The notes under the pieces are model-generated. The model was given only the letters and a program-made list of their open reading frames with translations, was not told the DNA's origin and did no database searches. Below are positions 25,067-35,506 of a DNA stretch of 64,000 nt, piece after piece. The number at the start of each line of letters is the position of its first letter. Position 1 is the stretch's first letter. This stretch comes from Proteus penneri (GTDB taxonomy: Bacteria; Pseudomonadota; Gammaproteobacteria; Enterobacterales; Enterobacteriaceae). The translations under genes and the position numbers were made by a program. The DNA is taken from positions 114,524-178,523 of the forward strand of contig NZ_PHFJ01000012.1 in assembly GCF_003144535.1 (NCBI RefSeq). Direction: 5' to 3'.

Positions 25067-25864
25067 ATGCAGTTATCTCACCACAACACGCTAGACAGCA
25101 GTTATGACCCATTGACAGCTAAAGCCATTGATTATGTCATTCTCATTAACAGAGCTTCACTGAGACGTTTACAGCGCCATTTTAGGATAGGTTTTCATCG
25201 TGCTGAGCGCATTATTCATCAACTTGAGTATTTGGGTGTGATTACGCCGTTGAATCAATACGATTATCGTGAGGTTCTAGGGTATCCGACTCACCACCGC
25301 TCTTTCGATGCATCAGCCTTTGCAGAACATATTGAGACAGCACAAACCCCATTATTCATTGAATTACCAATCGATACACAATCCCTAGAATATCGTTGCT
25401 TGATTCAAGCTATCGTCTGGCAGCGTATTGTGGTCTGGGTTGAAGAAATCGAGATCGAAGGTGGTACAACCAATATTTTGAAATCTGTCTCACCGTTTGA
25501 ATACCTGATTGATACCCACAGCGATGACATTTATCAGGATCCCCTCCGCAACAACGCCAGTTCTTATCGCTTCCTTGCCACGTTACGTCCTGAAACTCCA
25601 TTGGACGTGTTACGACAACATGGGCGCATTAGCTATCAGCCCTGCTGGAAGCTACCTCGAATAGCACAAGAAGAATGGCAAGGTTTATGGGTGCCAAATG
25701 AAGCAGGATGGGAAAGCCTAAGTGAAGAAAATATTCATCAGCCAAGAGGGATTGGCGAGTGGCCTGATTTACCCCATAGAAGCATGAAACCATTGGTACA
25801 TGGGCTGCAAGAGGATGGCGGGGATTATTTGCGATATCTAATTTATTGGAAAAGCCAGTTTTAA
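25067..25864 (+). CDS. Protein with N-terminal FtsK-gamma-like winged helix
   Basis: A 265-residue protein. Residues about 20-65 (AIDYVILINRASLRRL, FRIGFHRAERIIHQLEYLGVI) match the FtsK gamma domain, which reads KOPS sequences and activates XerD in full FtsK. Here there is no ATPase motor and residues 70-265 are unassigned, with Trp-rich blocks near the end. AGAGG lies just before the ATG. It starts about 60 bp after the Mu-type gene. A free gamma domain could bind KOPS-like DNA or interfere with FtsK or Xer; this is inference. Confidence 0.68.
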   Translation: MQLSHHNTLDSSYDPLTAKAIDYVILINRASLRRLQRHFRIGFHRAERIIHQLEYLGVITPLNQYDYREVLGYPTHHRSFDASAFAEHIETAQTPLFIELPIDTQSLEYRCLIQAIVWQRIVVWVEEIEIEGGTTNILKSVSPFEYLIDTHSDDIYQDPLRNNASSYRFLATLRPETPLDVLRQHGRISYQPCWKLPRIAQEEWQGLWVPNEAGWESLSEENIHQPRGIGEWPDLPHRSMKPLVHGLQEDGGDYLRYLIYWKSQF

Positions 25865-25949
25865 TAATTTTGAGTCTAATGTATTAATAATCGTAATCTG
25901 CAAGGCATAAATCACCTTGTATAACCGCATTAATATTTAGAGGAATAAT

Positions 25950-26360
25950 ATGAAATATTCATCACTAGTCATTGCCACTGTAATCACCTTCTTATCAACA
26001 GCACAGGCAGCAAACTCACCTTTCCAAAATCCTGCAGAATACAAAAGCAAACATGGAATACTAGAAATAACACCAAGCCAAAATGATGCGCCAAAGTTCG
26101 ATTTCCAGATTAATGCCAATGTTGATATGTATGTCTGCGAAGCTGAAGGAACAGCCTATATTACAGAAAGAGACTTATCGTCAAATACTTGGAATGCTAC
26201 AGCGCTAGTCAGCACAGATAGTGACTATGGAGACCAATATTGTAAAATGGAATTTTCTATGGATAAAGCGGGAAAGATAGCAATCAAAACAAATTTTGGT
26301 TGCTCGGCTCAATGCGGTATAGGGGCTGTCGGGGCAATGGATGGTACATACAAAAAATAG
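25950..26360 (+). CDS. Small secreted protein of unknown function
   Basis: A 136-residue protein with a clear Sec signal peptide (cleavage near AQA-ANS). The mature part is polar with four cysteines (VCEAEG, QYCKMEF, FGCSAQCG), suggesting two disulfides. No known domain is recognised. AGAGGAATAAT precedes the ATG. It is 85 bp after the FtsK-gamma-like gene in the same direction. Confidence 0.7.
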   Translation: MKYSSLVIATVITFLSTAQAANSPFQNPAEYKSKHGILEITPSQNDAPKFDFQINANVDMYVCEAEGTAYITERDLSSNTWNATALVSTDSDYGDQYCKMEFSMDKAGKIAIKTNFGCSAQCGIGAVGAMDGTYKK

Positions 26361-26545
26361 CCGTCTCAAGATAACGCTAAGTAAACAATGTATGAATACA
26401 TTACGATAAATAAGCGATTTATGATGGGAGCATTTTGCTCCCTATATTCAACACTAGCAATGGTAAATCTATATTTTCTCTAAGTGATTAACTTGACTCT
26501 TACTGATAAAAATGGACTTCTTAATCTAAAATTCTGATTGCTAAA

Positions 26546-27565
26546 TTAATCAGATAACGCAGGTAAAAAGACTTTCCTCAATGGCACAAGCAATTTAGTC
26601 TCAATATCAACCTGTTCATAATGTTCAATCAAAGTGCGAACTAAATCATCAAGAGTCCAAAGAGATAACGGAATTTTTGAACGTTCAGCTTCATAACGAG
26701 CATCCTTTGTGAAGCCGCCAGTACTGACATATAAGCCACGATCATCGTGATGACGCCCACCGATAAATCCTCTTAAATCTTGGCTACCTATTTGCCCTTT
26801 GCGATGCTTAACTTCAACTACAATTCTTGGGTTTTCAAATCCAAAACCGTCAGGAGATGCAATAATATCTTTGCCTCTATCTGAACCACTATTTGGCGAA
26901 ACTTGGGTTTTATATCCCATCCCTCGCAGAATACCGGCAACTAATAATTCCATTTCATCTGCATCAAGCGTAATGATTTTATCTTTAATACGTTCTAACG
27001 CTTGAATTTCCATATCCTTTAATGGATCAGATATCATTTCTTCATCTTCTGCATGTGAAATATTAGCGTTTTTTTCGCTGTCAGATAATGGTTTATTACC
27101 CAATAATTCTTTCACTGCAAAATCAGGAAGTTTAAAAACGGTCAATGTAGAACCTAGGGTATTTTTGGTTTTAGTTGATAAGGTATCCCGATCAATTTCA
27201 TCAGTATTCCATTTAATCTGACGCGCAATTCCCATCCCCATAGAACAAAGATCAGCACGATATTGAAACTCAGAAACAACCTGCCCTAATAAATAGGTAC
27301 GGTTAGCAGGTGAGTAAGTGATTACCCAATCGCTAACTTTAATTTCATTAACAAAACGCCACACTTGAGATGCGCCTGAACGTGCTGTACCGAGTTTCGC
27401 TGCTGGGTCTACTTGACGGTATAATTTCAGTATCTCTTTTCTAGGTTGCCCAATTTTCAATAATGGAGCTAAGCCAGACCAGCCTAAACCAACCAGTTCT
27501 TTTTCTCGAAAATCATCATATAACTTCCCTGAATCACCACGAACCATCCACATTTTTTGACTCAT
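26546..27565 (-). CDS. Mrr-like restriction endonuclease
   Basis: A 339-residue protein. The C-terminal third is the Mrr catalytic domain: MELLVAGILRGMGYKTQVSPNSGSDRGKD, then IVVEVKHRKG, giving the D...ExK nuclease core, then DLRGFIGG and GGFTKDARYEAERS. The N-terminal ~160 residues may recognise DNA. Mrr enzymes cut methylated DNA (type IV). It lies 44 bp after hsdR in the same direction, so it is likely part of the same transcript, like the mrr-hsd cluster of E. coli. Start at 27565 follows AGGA. Confidence 0.85.
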   Translation of the reverse strand: MSQKMWMVRGDSGKLYDDFREKELVGLGWSGLAPLLKIGQPRKEILKLYRQVDPAAKLGTARSGASQVWRFVNEIKVSDWVITYSPANRTYLLGQVVSEFQYRADLCSMGMGIARQIKWNTDEIDRDTLSTKTKNTLGSTLTVFKLPDFAVKELLGNKPLSDSEKNANISHAEDEEMISDPLKDMEIQALERIKDKIITLDADEMELLVAGILRGMGYKTQVSPNSGSDRGKDIIASPDGFGFENPRIVVEVKHRKGQIGSQDLRGFIGGRHHDDRGLYVSTGGFTKDARYEAERSKIPLSLWTLDDLVRTLIEHYEQVDIETKLLVPLRKVFLPALSD

Positions 27566-27609
27566 CAATTTTTTCCTAATTAAAGATCAATCAGTTAAAG
27601 TAAAACCCA

Positions 27610-30600
27610 CTAATTTGATTTCAACAATTCATTCGATAGCTGCTCCGCTTGTGCCAAGACGGTTTCTGTTGCCAATGTAGACATATCAGGCGGATAGCCA
27701 TAACGGTTAAGTAGCCGCTTAACGATAACGCGTATTTTTGCTCTTGCAGACTCTTTGATAGTCCAATCTAATGTGACGTTATTACGGATCATTTCAGTTA
27801 ATACAACCGCTAATTCCCTTAGTTTTGATTTTCCGATTAGTTCTTGAGCACTATCATTTTCAGCCACAGCCGTATAGAAAGCATATTCATAAGGTGATAA
27901 ATTCAGGTCATTCGCTTCGCTATCAACCTTATTGATATCTTTCGCTAATTTTATTAGCTCATCAATGACTTCAGCTGCCGTCAAAATTTTATTTTGATAG
28001 CTTTTAATCGCCCCAGTGAGCATATCCATCAACTTTTTACCTTGAATAACGCTCATTTTTGTTCGCACATTGATTTCATCTGCTAACAATTTTTTCAAGG
28101 TTTCCAACGCGATATTTTTATGTTGGTAATCCTGCATCTCCATTAAAAAGTCATCCGAAAGGATCGATATATCTGGTTTTTTAATCCCCGCAGCATCAAA
28201 CACATCCACCACCGTATCGGTCACTAAGGCTTGATCAATGGTCTGTTTAACGCGAACTTCCATGCTGTCATCACCGATAATGCCACTTCCTCCAGTTGAA
28301 TTAAACTTGTTCAATCTGGCTTTTACCGCTTGGAAAAAGGCAATTTCAGGTGCTGCCTCCATCGCTTCAGGGTGTGGCGTTGCTAACGCAAAGGCTTGAG
28401 ATAAAGCGGTGACCGCAGTTAAAAAACGCACTTTCCCCTGACCTTCATCAATCCCTAAAATAAAATCTTCTGCTTCTAAAATTATGGCTAGTTTACGAGA
28501 TGTGGATGCGGTGAAATATTCACGATAATCAAAACCAAAGAGCATTCCGTCAAGGACATCTAATTTTTCTTTCATGACCTCAACGGCTTTTTCTTGGGTA
28601 AGGGCAGGATCACCTTTACCCCCCGCATCTGAGTAAAATGATAATGCTGATTTTAAATCTGCCGCAATTCCTAAATAATCGACAACCAAGCCACCTGATT
28701 TATCTTTATACACACGGTTAACACGAGCGATCGCCTGCATCAGGTTGTGCCCTTTCATTGGTTTATCGATATATAACGTGTGCATACTCGGTGCATCGAA
28801 TCCCGTTAACCACATATCACGCACAATGACTAATTTCAGTTTATCATCTTCATCTTTCATGCGATTAGCGAGTACTTGCCTGTCTTTCTTCGTTGTATGG
28901 TGTTTCGCTATATCAGGGCCATCAGATGCGGAAGACGTCATCACGACCTTAATCACACCATCATTAAGATCATCGCTGTGCCACTCAGGTTTGAGTGCCA
29001 CAATTTCCTCATACAATGCCGCAGCAATACGCCGAGACATAGCAACGACCATGCCTTTACCGTGATTAGCATTCGCCACTAACCGTTCTTCAAAGTGAGT
29101 GACTAAATCTTTAGCGATCGCTTTGATTCGCTCTTTACTGCCAATAATACTTTCAACTCGCGCCCATTTAGCCCGTTGTTGCTGAGTCTGTGTTAAGTCT
29201 TCATCTGTGAAGCTTTCATCAAATTCCTCGATCAGCTCTCGTCCTTCATCGCTAATTTGGACTTTTGCTAAACGACTTTCATAGTAGATAGGCACTGTCG
29301 CCCCATCTTCTACAGCCTGAGCGATATCATAGATATCAACATAATTACCAAATACCGCGGGAGTATTGACATCTGTTTTTTCAATGGGTGTGCCCGTAAA
29401 ACCTAAGTAAGTCGCATTTGGTAAAGCATCACGCATATATTTGGCAAAACCATAGACAGTGCGCTTACCGACAACGTTACCTTGCTCATCTTTCACATCG
29501 ACTTCTTTTGCTGAAAAACCATATTGAGAACGATGCGCCTCGTCAGCAATGACAATGATATTACTGCGATCAGACAGTAATTCATAAACGCTACTGCCAT
29601 CATCAGGTTGGAATTTTTGAATAGTGGTAAATATCACGCCACCTGAACCAACTTTCAGTAATTCTTTTAATTCTTCTCTATTTTCAGCTTGTTTCGGGGT
29701 TTGGCGTAACAGTTGTACCGCAGAAGAAAAAGTGCCAAATAATTGATCGTCTAAATCATTACGGTCGGTGATCACCACAACCGTTGGATTATCGAGGGCT
29801 AAAACAATCTTACCCGTATAAAAGACCATGGAAAGAGACTTACCCGAACCTTGGGTATGCCATACCACACCTGCTTTTCTATCTCCTGCTTTTTGTTCTA
29901 AAACAAGGTGCTGTTGGTTCCTACCTTGTAGCCGTAACGCTACTTCCGCAGACGGTGAATTCGCATTGACATTCGAGGCACGAATGGTCGAAAGTACCGC
30001 CGCATTCACCGCATAGTATTGGTGATAGGCTGCCATTTTTTTGACAGTTTTAATAGAAATGATACCGTTGCTATCTTCCTGTTTACTGGATTCAAACACG
30101 ATAAAATAGCGGATCATATCCAATAGCGTAACAGGGTTAAGCAAGCCTTGAATTAACACTTCCAGTTGTGGCTGAGTATTTTTAGCCTCAGTCATGCCAT
30201 TATGGGTTTTCCATGCCATAAAGCGGCTAAAATCGGCAGAAATAGTACCTGATTTTGCCTCTAATCCATCAGAAATCACGCTAAAGGCATTGTAAGTAAA
30301 TAATGAAGGGATTTGTTGCTGATAGGTTTTAATTTGATTATATGCCCCTTCAATGGTGGCATTTTCATCAATCGCATTTTTTAGTTCAATCACGACCAAT
30401 GGTAAACCATTAATATAGATAATCACATCAGGACGACGTTCTTTGCGATCTTCCCGAATAGTGACCTGATTGACGACTAGAAACTCATTATTATCAGGCT
30501 GATTAAAATCCACCAGCCACACATATTCGCCTTGAGTATTGCCATCTTTACTGACTTCAATGTTAATACCTTCCGTCAGTAAACGGTGAAAGCTAAGGTT

Positions 30601-30852
30601 ATTTGCCATTAAATCTGGCGAGTTAATTTGTGTGACTTGTTTTAAGGCTTCCTCACATTTATCTTGTGTTAAATGCGGGTTTAGGCGTCGTATCGATTCT
30701 AATACTTTTTGCTGAAGAATGACTTGATGATAAGCACGCAGGGGATTTGTCCCCGATGGCTCAATGTCTGGACCATACACATATTCATAACCTAAGGCTT
30801 GTAACTGCTCAATGGTCATGGTTTCGATATCGGATTCTGTCATTTTTGACAT
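27610..30852 (-). CDS. hsdR: Type I restriction enzyme, R subunit
   Basis: A 1080-residue HsdR. N-terminal nuclease: RRPDVIIYINGLPLVVIELKN (D and ExK). Motor: Walker A TQGSGKS near residue 335, DEAH (IADEAHRSQYG) near 440, GFTGTPI, and a C-terminal helical part that binds HsdM. It translocates and cleaves DNA lacking the cognate methylation. The length is normal and the frame intact. It follows hsdS by 65 bp. AGGATGA precedes the start. Confidence 0.95.
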   Translation of the reverse strand: MSKMTESDIETMTIEQLQALGYEYVYGPDIEPSGTNPLRAYHQVILQQKVLESIRRLNPHLTQDKCEEALKQVTQINSPDLMANNLSFHRLLTEGINIEVSKDGNTQGEYVWLVDFNQPDNNEFLVVNQVTIREDRKERRPDVIIYINGLPLVVIELKNAIDENATIEGAYNQIKTYQQQIPSLFTYNAFSVISDGLEAKSGTISADFSRFMAWKTHNGMTEAKNTQPQLEVLIQGLLNPVTLLDMIRYFIVFESSKQEDSNGIISIKTVKKMAAYHQYYAVNAAVLSTIRASNVNANSPSAEVALRLQGRNQQHLVLEQKAGDRKAGVVWHTQGSGKSLSMVFYTGKIVLALDNPTVVVITDRNDLDDQLFGTFSSAVQLLRQTPKQAENREELKELLKVGSGGVIFTTIQKFQPDDGSSVYELLSDRSNIIVIADEAHRSQYGFSAKEVDVKDEQGNVVGKRTVYGFAKYMRDALPNATYLGFTGTPIEKTDVNTPAVFGNYVDIYDIAQAVEDGATVPIYYESRLAKVQISDEGRELIEEFDESFTDEDLTQTQQQRAKWARVESIIGSKERIKAIAKDLVTHFEERLVANANHGKGMVVAMSRRIAAALYEEIVALKPEWHSDDLNDGVIKVVMTSSASDGPDIAKHHTTKKDRQVLANRMKDEDDKLKLVIVRDMWLTGFDAPSMHTLYIDKPMKGHNLMQAIARVNRVYKDKSGGLVVDYLGIAADLKSALSFYSDAGGKGDPALTQEKAVEVMKEKLDVLDGMLFGFDYREYFTASTSRKLAIILEAEDFILGIDEGQGKVRFLTAVTALSQAFALATPHPEAMEAAPEIAFFQAVKARLNKFNSTGGSGIIGDDSMEVRVKQTIDQALVTDTVVDVFDAAGIKKPDISILSDDFLMEMQDYQHKNIALETLKKLLADEINVRTKMSVIQGKKLMDMLTGAIKSYQNKILTAAEVIDELIKLAKDINKVDSEANDLNLSPYEYAFYTAVAENDSAQELIGKSKLRELAVVLTEMIRNNVTLDWTIKESARAKIRVIVKRLLNRYGYPPDMSTLATETVLAQAEQLSNELLKSN

Positions 30853-30917
30853 TATTTTGTCATCCTTTAGCTAAAGGGAATAAAAAAGCAGCGCCAAAGA
30901 TACGCTGCCTAATTCGA

Positions 30918-32090
30918 TTATTGTTTTATTTCTTCTGGTGTATAGTTAACGCGCACTTCTCCACTCATTAATTTAGGGAGTAAGGTGTCACGAAGGTTTT
31001 CTAGGGTTTGGATTTGCAATGCATTACTAATTAATTTTGGTTCTATTGAAGCTAAGATTTCATTGAATTGCGTAATAACATCATCATGTGGCAAGGTAAG
31101 TGTATACATTGATAAATGAGATACATTGACTCGTTGTCTTCCACTTGAGCCTTCCATACAACTTTCTGCGTACTCTTTAAACTCATTATTACGACATAGG
31201 ATATATGAAAATAATGGATGAAATTTAGGCTTTGGTCTTAAAACAATAAATTCAGTTGAGCCCCAGCCTACTTGTTCTGGGGATAAAAAATGAACATAAC
31301 CTGCTTTACCATTCTCAAGGCAAGGCGTTATACGGGCTAATAATGTATCTTGTTTTATAAATTTTTGCCCCGATGTAAAATCTCTTTCATAATAACCAGA
31401 AGCAGCAAATGTGTTTGTATTCAGCCCAGCCATCTCTAAATACATAGCTTTAGAGCCTTTAGATAAAACCCTCTTAGGATTAAATTCTATAATTTCGTGT
31501 AATTCAACTTCTGTACCACTACCATTTGAATCATCTACAAAACACTGGCGAAAAAGTGTCTCAGCGATTGATTCTAAGGTTTTATTTTGACGATGGAGTA
31601 AATCGATTTTGTTATCTAAGGAAGCAAGAATGGAAGCAATGGCTTTTTGTTCCGCTAATGAAGGTAATGATATTTCGTAATTTAAAATAGCTTCCTTATC
31701 TCCTCTCGGCATCTTTGCGCCACGAGAAGTTAATACTGTAAACTCTGTAAATTGAGGCTCACACATCATATAATACAAATATTGAGGCTCACAATTTTTC
31801 ATTGCACTAAAAATAAGAACATCAGGTGACGCAACACCATCAAAAGTAGCAATCCACACTTTTTTAAAGTATGTTCTTATGTTTGAAAAAAGAACGTCCC
31901 CATACTTAAAAGTATTTAATTTCCCAGTTAAAGGGATATTTTTTGCACTCTGTACTCCCCCAAAATTAGGTAACATATTTTCAGTTGATATATAGGTTTG
32001 TATATCACTTGAATCAACTGTTACTTTATCGCTTTTTAATCTACAGATGTCTTTAAATTGCAATGTTTTCCATTCAGTAAACTCATTCAT
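30918..32090 (-). CDS. hsdS: Type I restriction enzyme, specificity subunit
   Basis: A 390-residue HsdS with two target recognition domains separated by a conserved helix ([42 protein letters not shown] near 140-190); a second helical spacer lies at the C-terminus ([19 protein letters not shown]). It sets the DNA sequence specificity, which cannot be read from the sequence. It overlaps hsdM by four bases (ATGA-type). Confidence 0.94.
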   Translation of the reverse strand: MNEFTEWKTLQFKDICRLKSDKVTVDSSDIQTYISTENMLPNFGGVQSAKNIPLTGKLNTFKYGDVLFSNIRTYFKKVWIATFDGVASPDVLIFSAMKNCEPQYLYYMMCEPQFTEFTVLTSRGAKMPRGDKEAILNYEISLPSLAEQKAIASILASLDNKIDLLHRQNKTLESIAETLFRQCFVDDSNGSGTEVELHEIIEFNPKRVLSKGSKAMYLEMAGLNTNTFAASGYYERDFTSGQKFIKQDTLLARITPCLENGKAGYVHFLSPEQVGWGSTEFIVLRPKPKFHPLFSYILCRNNEFKEYAESCMEGSSGRQRVNVSHLSMYTLTLPHDDVITQFNEILASIEPKLISNALQIQTLENLRDTLLPKLMSGEVRVNYTPEEIKQ

Positions 32091-33634
32091 ACCATCACCT
32101 TTGCCAAATTCTCAGCAATAGCTTGATTAAGTTTTGCTTCTTCCTCTAGTTGTGTTTCGAACTCAGCTTTCAGTGCAGTAAAGCGTTCTTTAAAATCAAA
32201 GTCATCTTCTTCATCAGCAAGACCCACATAGCGACCTGGTGTAAGCACATAATCCAGTTCAGCCACTTTATCGATAGCGACAGATGCACAAAAACCTGCA
32301 ACATCTTCATATTCGCCATCTTTATTACGCCAATTATGATAGGTATCTGAAATCAGCTTAATATCTTCATCCGATAACACTTTAGTGCGGCGGTTAATTA
32401 AATGACCAAGATTTCGTGCATCAATAAACAGAATTTCACCGCTGCGATCTTGATAAACCGAAGAGTTATTACGATCACGGCGCATAAACCATAATGCGGC
32501 AGGAATTTGCGTATTTAAGAATAATTTAGCAGGCAGGTTAATAATACAATCAATCACGTTAGCATCTTTCACTAATGCAGCACGGATATCGCCTTCACCC
32601 GACGTTTTCGAGGTTAACGCGCCTTTAGCTAGCACCACACCCGCTTGCCCTTTTGGTGACAAGTGGTATAAAAAGTGCTGCATCCACGCAAAGTTTGCAT
32701 TCCCTGCTGGTGGCGCGCCGTATTGCCAACGGGCATCTTTACGTAATTGTTCGCCAGACCAATCAGAAACGTTGAACGGTGGATTAGCAATAATAAAATC
32801 CGCACGTAAATCTTTATGGGCATCGTTTAAAAACGAGCCTTCATTGTTCCATTTTACTTGCTCAGAGTTAATACCCCGAATAGCCAAGTTCATTTTCGCC
32901 AAACGCCATGTGGTTTGGTTAGACTCTTGACCATAAATCGAAATGTTATCAATATTCCCTTGGTGGGATTCAACAAATTTTTCTGATTGAACAAACATAC
33001 CGCCAGAACCACAGCACGGGTCAAAAATACGCCCTTCATAAGGCTCTAGCATGTTAACCAGTAAGGAAACAATTGACTTTGGCGTATAGAACTGGCCGCC
33101 TTGTTTACCTTCTGCTAACGCAAACTCACCTAAGAAATATTCAAAAACATGACCTAGTACATCCGCAGAACGTGATTTAGCATCACCTAGTGCAATATCA
33201 CCTACAAGGTCAATTAATTCGCCAAGTACGGTTGCATCAAGGTTTTGACGTGCATAAACCTTCGGTAATACCCCTTTTAATTGCGGGTTATCTTCTTCGA
33301 TGGCTTCCATAGCGTCATCGACTAATTTACCGATATTGGGCTGTTTTGCATTATTGAGTAAATTTGTCCAACGTGCTTTTTCAGGCACAAAGAACACGTT
33401 GTAAGCAAGATACTCATCACTATCTTCGGGATCTGCCCCTACAAACTCGCCTTGACCCGCTTTAAGCTTTTCATAGTGAGACTCAAACGAATCAGAAATA
33501 TACTTTAAGAATATTAACCCCAGCACAACATGCTTGTATTCTGCTGCATCAATATTCTTACGCAATTTATCGGCGGCTTTCCACAGGATAACTTCTAACT
33601 GTTCAGATTTGGTTTCTTTCGGTTTTTTAGCCAT
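32087..33634 (-). CDS. hsdM: Type I DNA methyltransferase, M subunit
   Basis: A 515-residue HsdM adenine-N6 methyltransferase. AdoMet motif [10 protein letters not shown] near residue 205 and catalytic NPPF ([13 protein letters not shown]) near 280. N-terminal helical domain [30 protein letters not shown] is the HsdM_N domain. First gene of hsdM-hsdS-hsdR-mrr-like operon. Confidence 0.96.
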   Translation of the reverse strand: MAKKPKETKSEQLEVILWKAADKLRKNIDAAEYKHVVLGLIFLKYISDSFESHYEKLKAGQGEFVGADPEDSDEYLAYNVFFVPEKARWTNLLNNAKQPNIGKLVDDAMEAIEEDNPQLKGVLPKVYARQNLDATVLGELIDLVGDIALGDAKSRSADVLGHVFEYFLGEFALAEGKQGGQFYTPKSIVSLLVNMLEPYEGRIFDPCCGSGGMFVQSEKFVESHQGNIDNISIYGQESNQTTWRLAKMNLAIRGINSEQVKWNNEGSFLNDAHKDLRADFIIANPPFNVSDWSGEQLRKDARWQYGAPPAGNANFAWMQHFLYHLSPKGQAGVVLAKGALTSKTSGEGDIRAALVKDANVIDCIINLPAKLFLNTQIPAALWFMRRDRNNSSVYQDRSGEILFIDARNLGHLINRRTKVLSDEDIKLISDTYHNWRNKDGEYEDVAGFCASVAIDKVAELDYVLTPGRYVGLADEEDDFDFKERFTALKAEFETQLEEEAKLNQAIAENLAKVMV

Positions 33635-33807
33635 AGTTCCATTACTTACATCAGTAAAAATAATGCAACTATTCTTACCTATTTATAGCCAAAAATCTAA
33701 TAGAACAGACCGATAACTTGCGATAGTTATCAAAAGGATCGATTACCAGCAAATACCATATTTAATACTTCAACATTGCTTTCAAATTATGAGTATTAGA
33801 TATAATT

Positions 33808-33979
33808 AGAGCTGTCCTAGATAACTAAGATCATCTAGGATAGTTCCATGAGAAAAAGTAGACTCAGTCAATACAAACAAGAACGGTTACTTGAACTGTT
33901 TATTGCAGGCTCCACAGCTCGTATTGCCGCATAGTTGATTGGTGTCCACAGAAATACAGCCGCTTACTATTATTATTAA
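33808..33979 (+). pseudogene. IS1016-like (IS1595 family) transposase remnant
   Basis: From 33848 the frame reads MRKSRLSQYKQERLLELF, then AGSTARIAA, a TAG at 33932, then GVHRNTAAYYYY and a stop. It is the N-terminus of IS1016-type transposases with an internal stop and loss of the rest. The upstream GAGCTGTCCTAGATAAC resembles the IS terminal inverted repeat. Between 33815 and 33840, TCCTAGAT and ATCTAGGA form a hairpin. It shows an old insertion between hsdM and the integrase gene. Confidence 0.8.
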
Positions 33980-33995
33980 TTCACAGTTTAATATA

Positions 33996-35276
33996 TCATA
34001 CCAAACTCCCCATATGATCCGCCCACTTCTGCAACCACACTTTGCATTCACTCTCATAACCATATAAATCATACGTTCCTTCGATACCACTACGTGAGTG
34101 CCCAAGTATCGCCTCCCCCACTTCATTGGGGCAACCTAGTTTAGCTAGCCCAGTACGTACTGTTCGACGTAAATCATGAGGTGACCAATCAGGGATATCT
34201 AGCATCTTGCCTTCTTTGCGTAAACGCCACGCACATTCTGTTAGATATTTTTGTTGAATCGGCAACTTGGTTACTTGAGATGGGAAAAGATATTTATCGG
34301 AGTTCATGCGCATTGATTTCAAGTAGATGACTGCTTGCTCAGGTAATTGCACGTATCGTTCAATTCCTGTCTTGGTTTCTTTCAAATGAATAGTTCCTTT
34401 TTCAAGATCCACATCATCCCAAGCCATTGCGCACACTTCACCAGTTCGGCAGCCCGTCCAAAGCGTCAGACGGAAAACATTTTTCATAACATTGGTGTAA
34501 GCTGAACTAGGCAACCATGCTAAAAATTTCTTGAGTTCATTATCATCTAGAAAACGAGTGCCTTTATTACTTGTTAGTTTAAACTTAGCTTGCTGCAAAC
34601 TCGATTTCGCCAATAATGCTGGATTAGCGAAATTATCATCAAAATACTCGAGACCAATTGCAAACTCATAGGCTGCTGACAATTCACGTAATACATTACC
34701 CGCTTGAACCTTAGCACCTCGCCCATCAATTTCACGTACAAGTTCAATGACATCTTTTCGGGTCACTTCATGTGCCATTCGTTCACCTAAAACGCGAATA
34801 ACATCCGCTTCAAGCATACGACGGACTTCTATTTGCCCTTTCTTCTTTCTTGCTCCTGCAATGATTTTACCGTCTTTTCCCTTGCGATCTTCGATACGTT
34901 CAACAAGGTAGAGCTCGATAAGCGCCTTTACCGCTAGCTTTGTTTCTTGAGGCTGTAATTGTTTCTGCTTTTTATGCTGTTTTTCTTCTTTTAGCTCTGT
35001 CGCGGGACATCGTCCTAATTGACGTAATTGTTTTAATTCTTGTAGCTTAACTCTCGCTTCACTCAACGATATTTGAGGAAAATTACCAATTTTTATCTGT
35101 ACAAGTTTATGTGTAACTGGGCTACTATATCGATAAATAAATGTCTTAATGCCTGTTGCGCCACAAAATACACGTAAACCTGTATTTTTACCTGTATCAG
35201 ACCTATCTTTACTATTAGGTTTCATTGCCTCAATGGCTTTGGTTGATAAGGGTTTTGCTGGCTGCTTTTGGCTCAT
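33996..35276 (-). CDS. int: Tyrosine-type integrase of the island
   Basis: A 426-residue P4-like integrase. N-terminal arm-binding domain with GLRVFCGATGIKTFIYRY and a DUF4102-like start; catalytic residues in GCRTGEV (Arg), HDLRRT (His-x-x-Arg), LGHSRSG (His) and YDLYGY (Tyr). It is leftward and adjacent to the right attachment site inside mutS, so it is the likely catalyst of integration and excision. Repeats of AACCTACACTT sit at its promoter and may let integrase regulate itself. Confidence 0.96.
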   Translation of the reverse strand: MSQKQPAKPLSTKAIEAMKPNSKDRSDTGKNTGLRVFCGATGIKTFIYRYSSPVTHKLVQIKIGNFPQISLSEARVKLQELKQLRQLGRCPATELKEEKQHKKQKQLQPQETKLAVKALIELYLVERIEDRKGKDGKIIAGARKKKGQIEVRRMLEADVIRVLGERMAHEVTRKDVIELVREIDGRGAKVQAGNVLRELSAAYEFAIGLEYFDDNFANPALLAKSSLQQAKFKLTSNKGTRFLDDNELKKFLAWLPSSAYTNVMKNVFRLTLWTGCRTGEVCAMAWDDVDLEKGTIHLKETKTGIERYVQLPEQAVIYLKSMRMNSDKYLFPSQVTKLPIQQKYLTECAWRLRKEGKMLDIPDWSPHDLRRTVRTGLAKLGCPNEVGEAILGHSRSGIEGTYDLYGYESECKVWLQKWADHMGSLV

Positions 35277-35329
35277 AAGTGTTACCTTGTTTAGCGCTGA
35301 CTATAAGATAATTAAAGATTTTTAGTGAA

Positions 35330-35403
35330 AAGTGTAGGTTGTCAGTTTTGTTATGTCCATTATACCATATCACCACCAAAAACCTACACTTTAACCTACA
35401 CTT
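35330..35403. repeat. Candidate integrase arm-type sites, right end
   Basis: AACCTACACTT at 35381-35391 and 35393-35403 in tandem (12-bp period), and an inverted copy at 35330-35340. Same motif as at 13271-13293. They lie between the integrase start and attR, overlapping the integrase promoter region. Confidence 0.7.
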
Positions 35404-35506
35404 ATATATGGGATTCTGTGATATTTTATAAGATATAATGAGATCTTATGAGACAATGAAAAAACATAGAATCAAGTTAATTCAATAAGTTAATATAGAT
35501 AACCCC
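35404..35506 (+). promoter_or_regulatory. Island-supplied promoter region of mutS
   Basis: TATAAT at 35434-35439 is a good -10, with no strong -35. The sequence before the ATG (AGATAACCCC) has no clear Shine-Dalgarno. The native start at 13178 also has a weak one. All this sequence is from the island, so current mutS expression depends on it. Confidence 0.5.

Noticed and set aside
33887..34126. Small leftward frame over the end of the integrase gene
   Set aside because: It overlaps the real integrase in another frame and has no family features.
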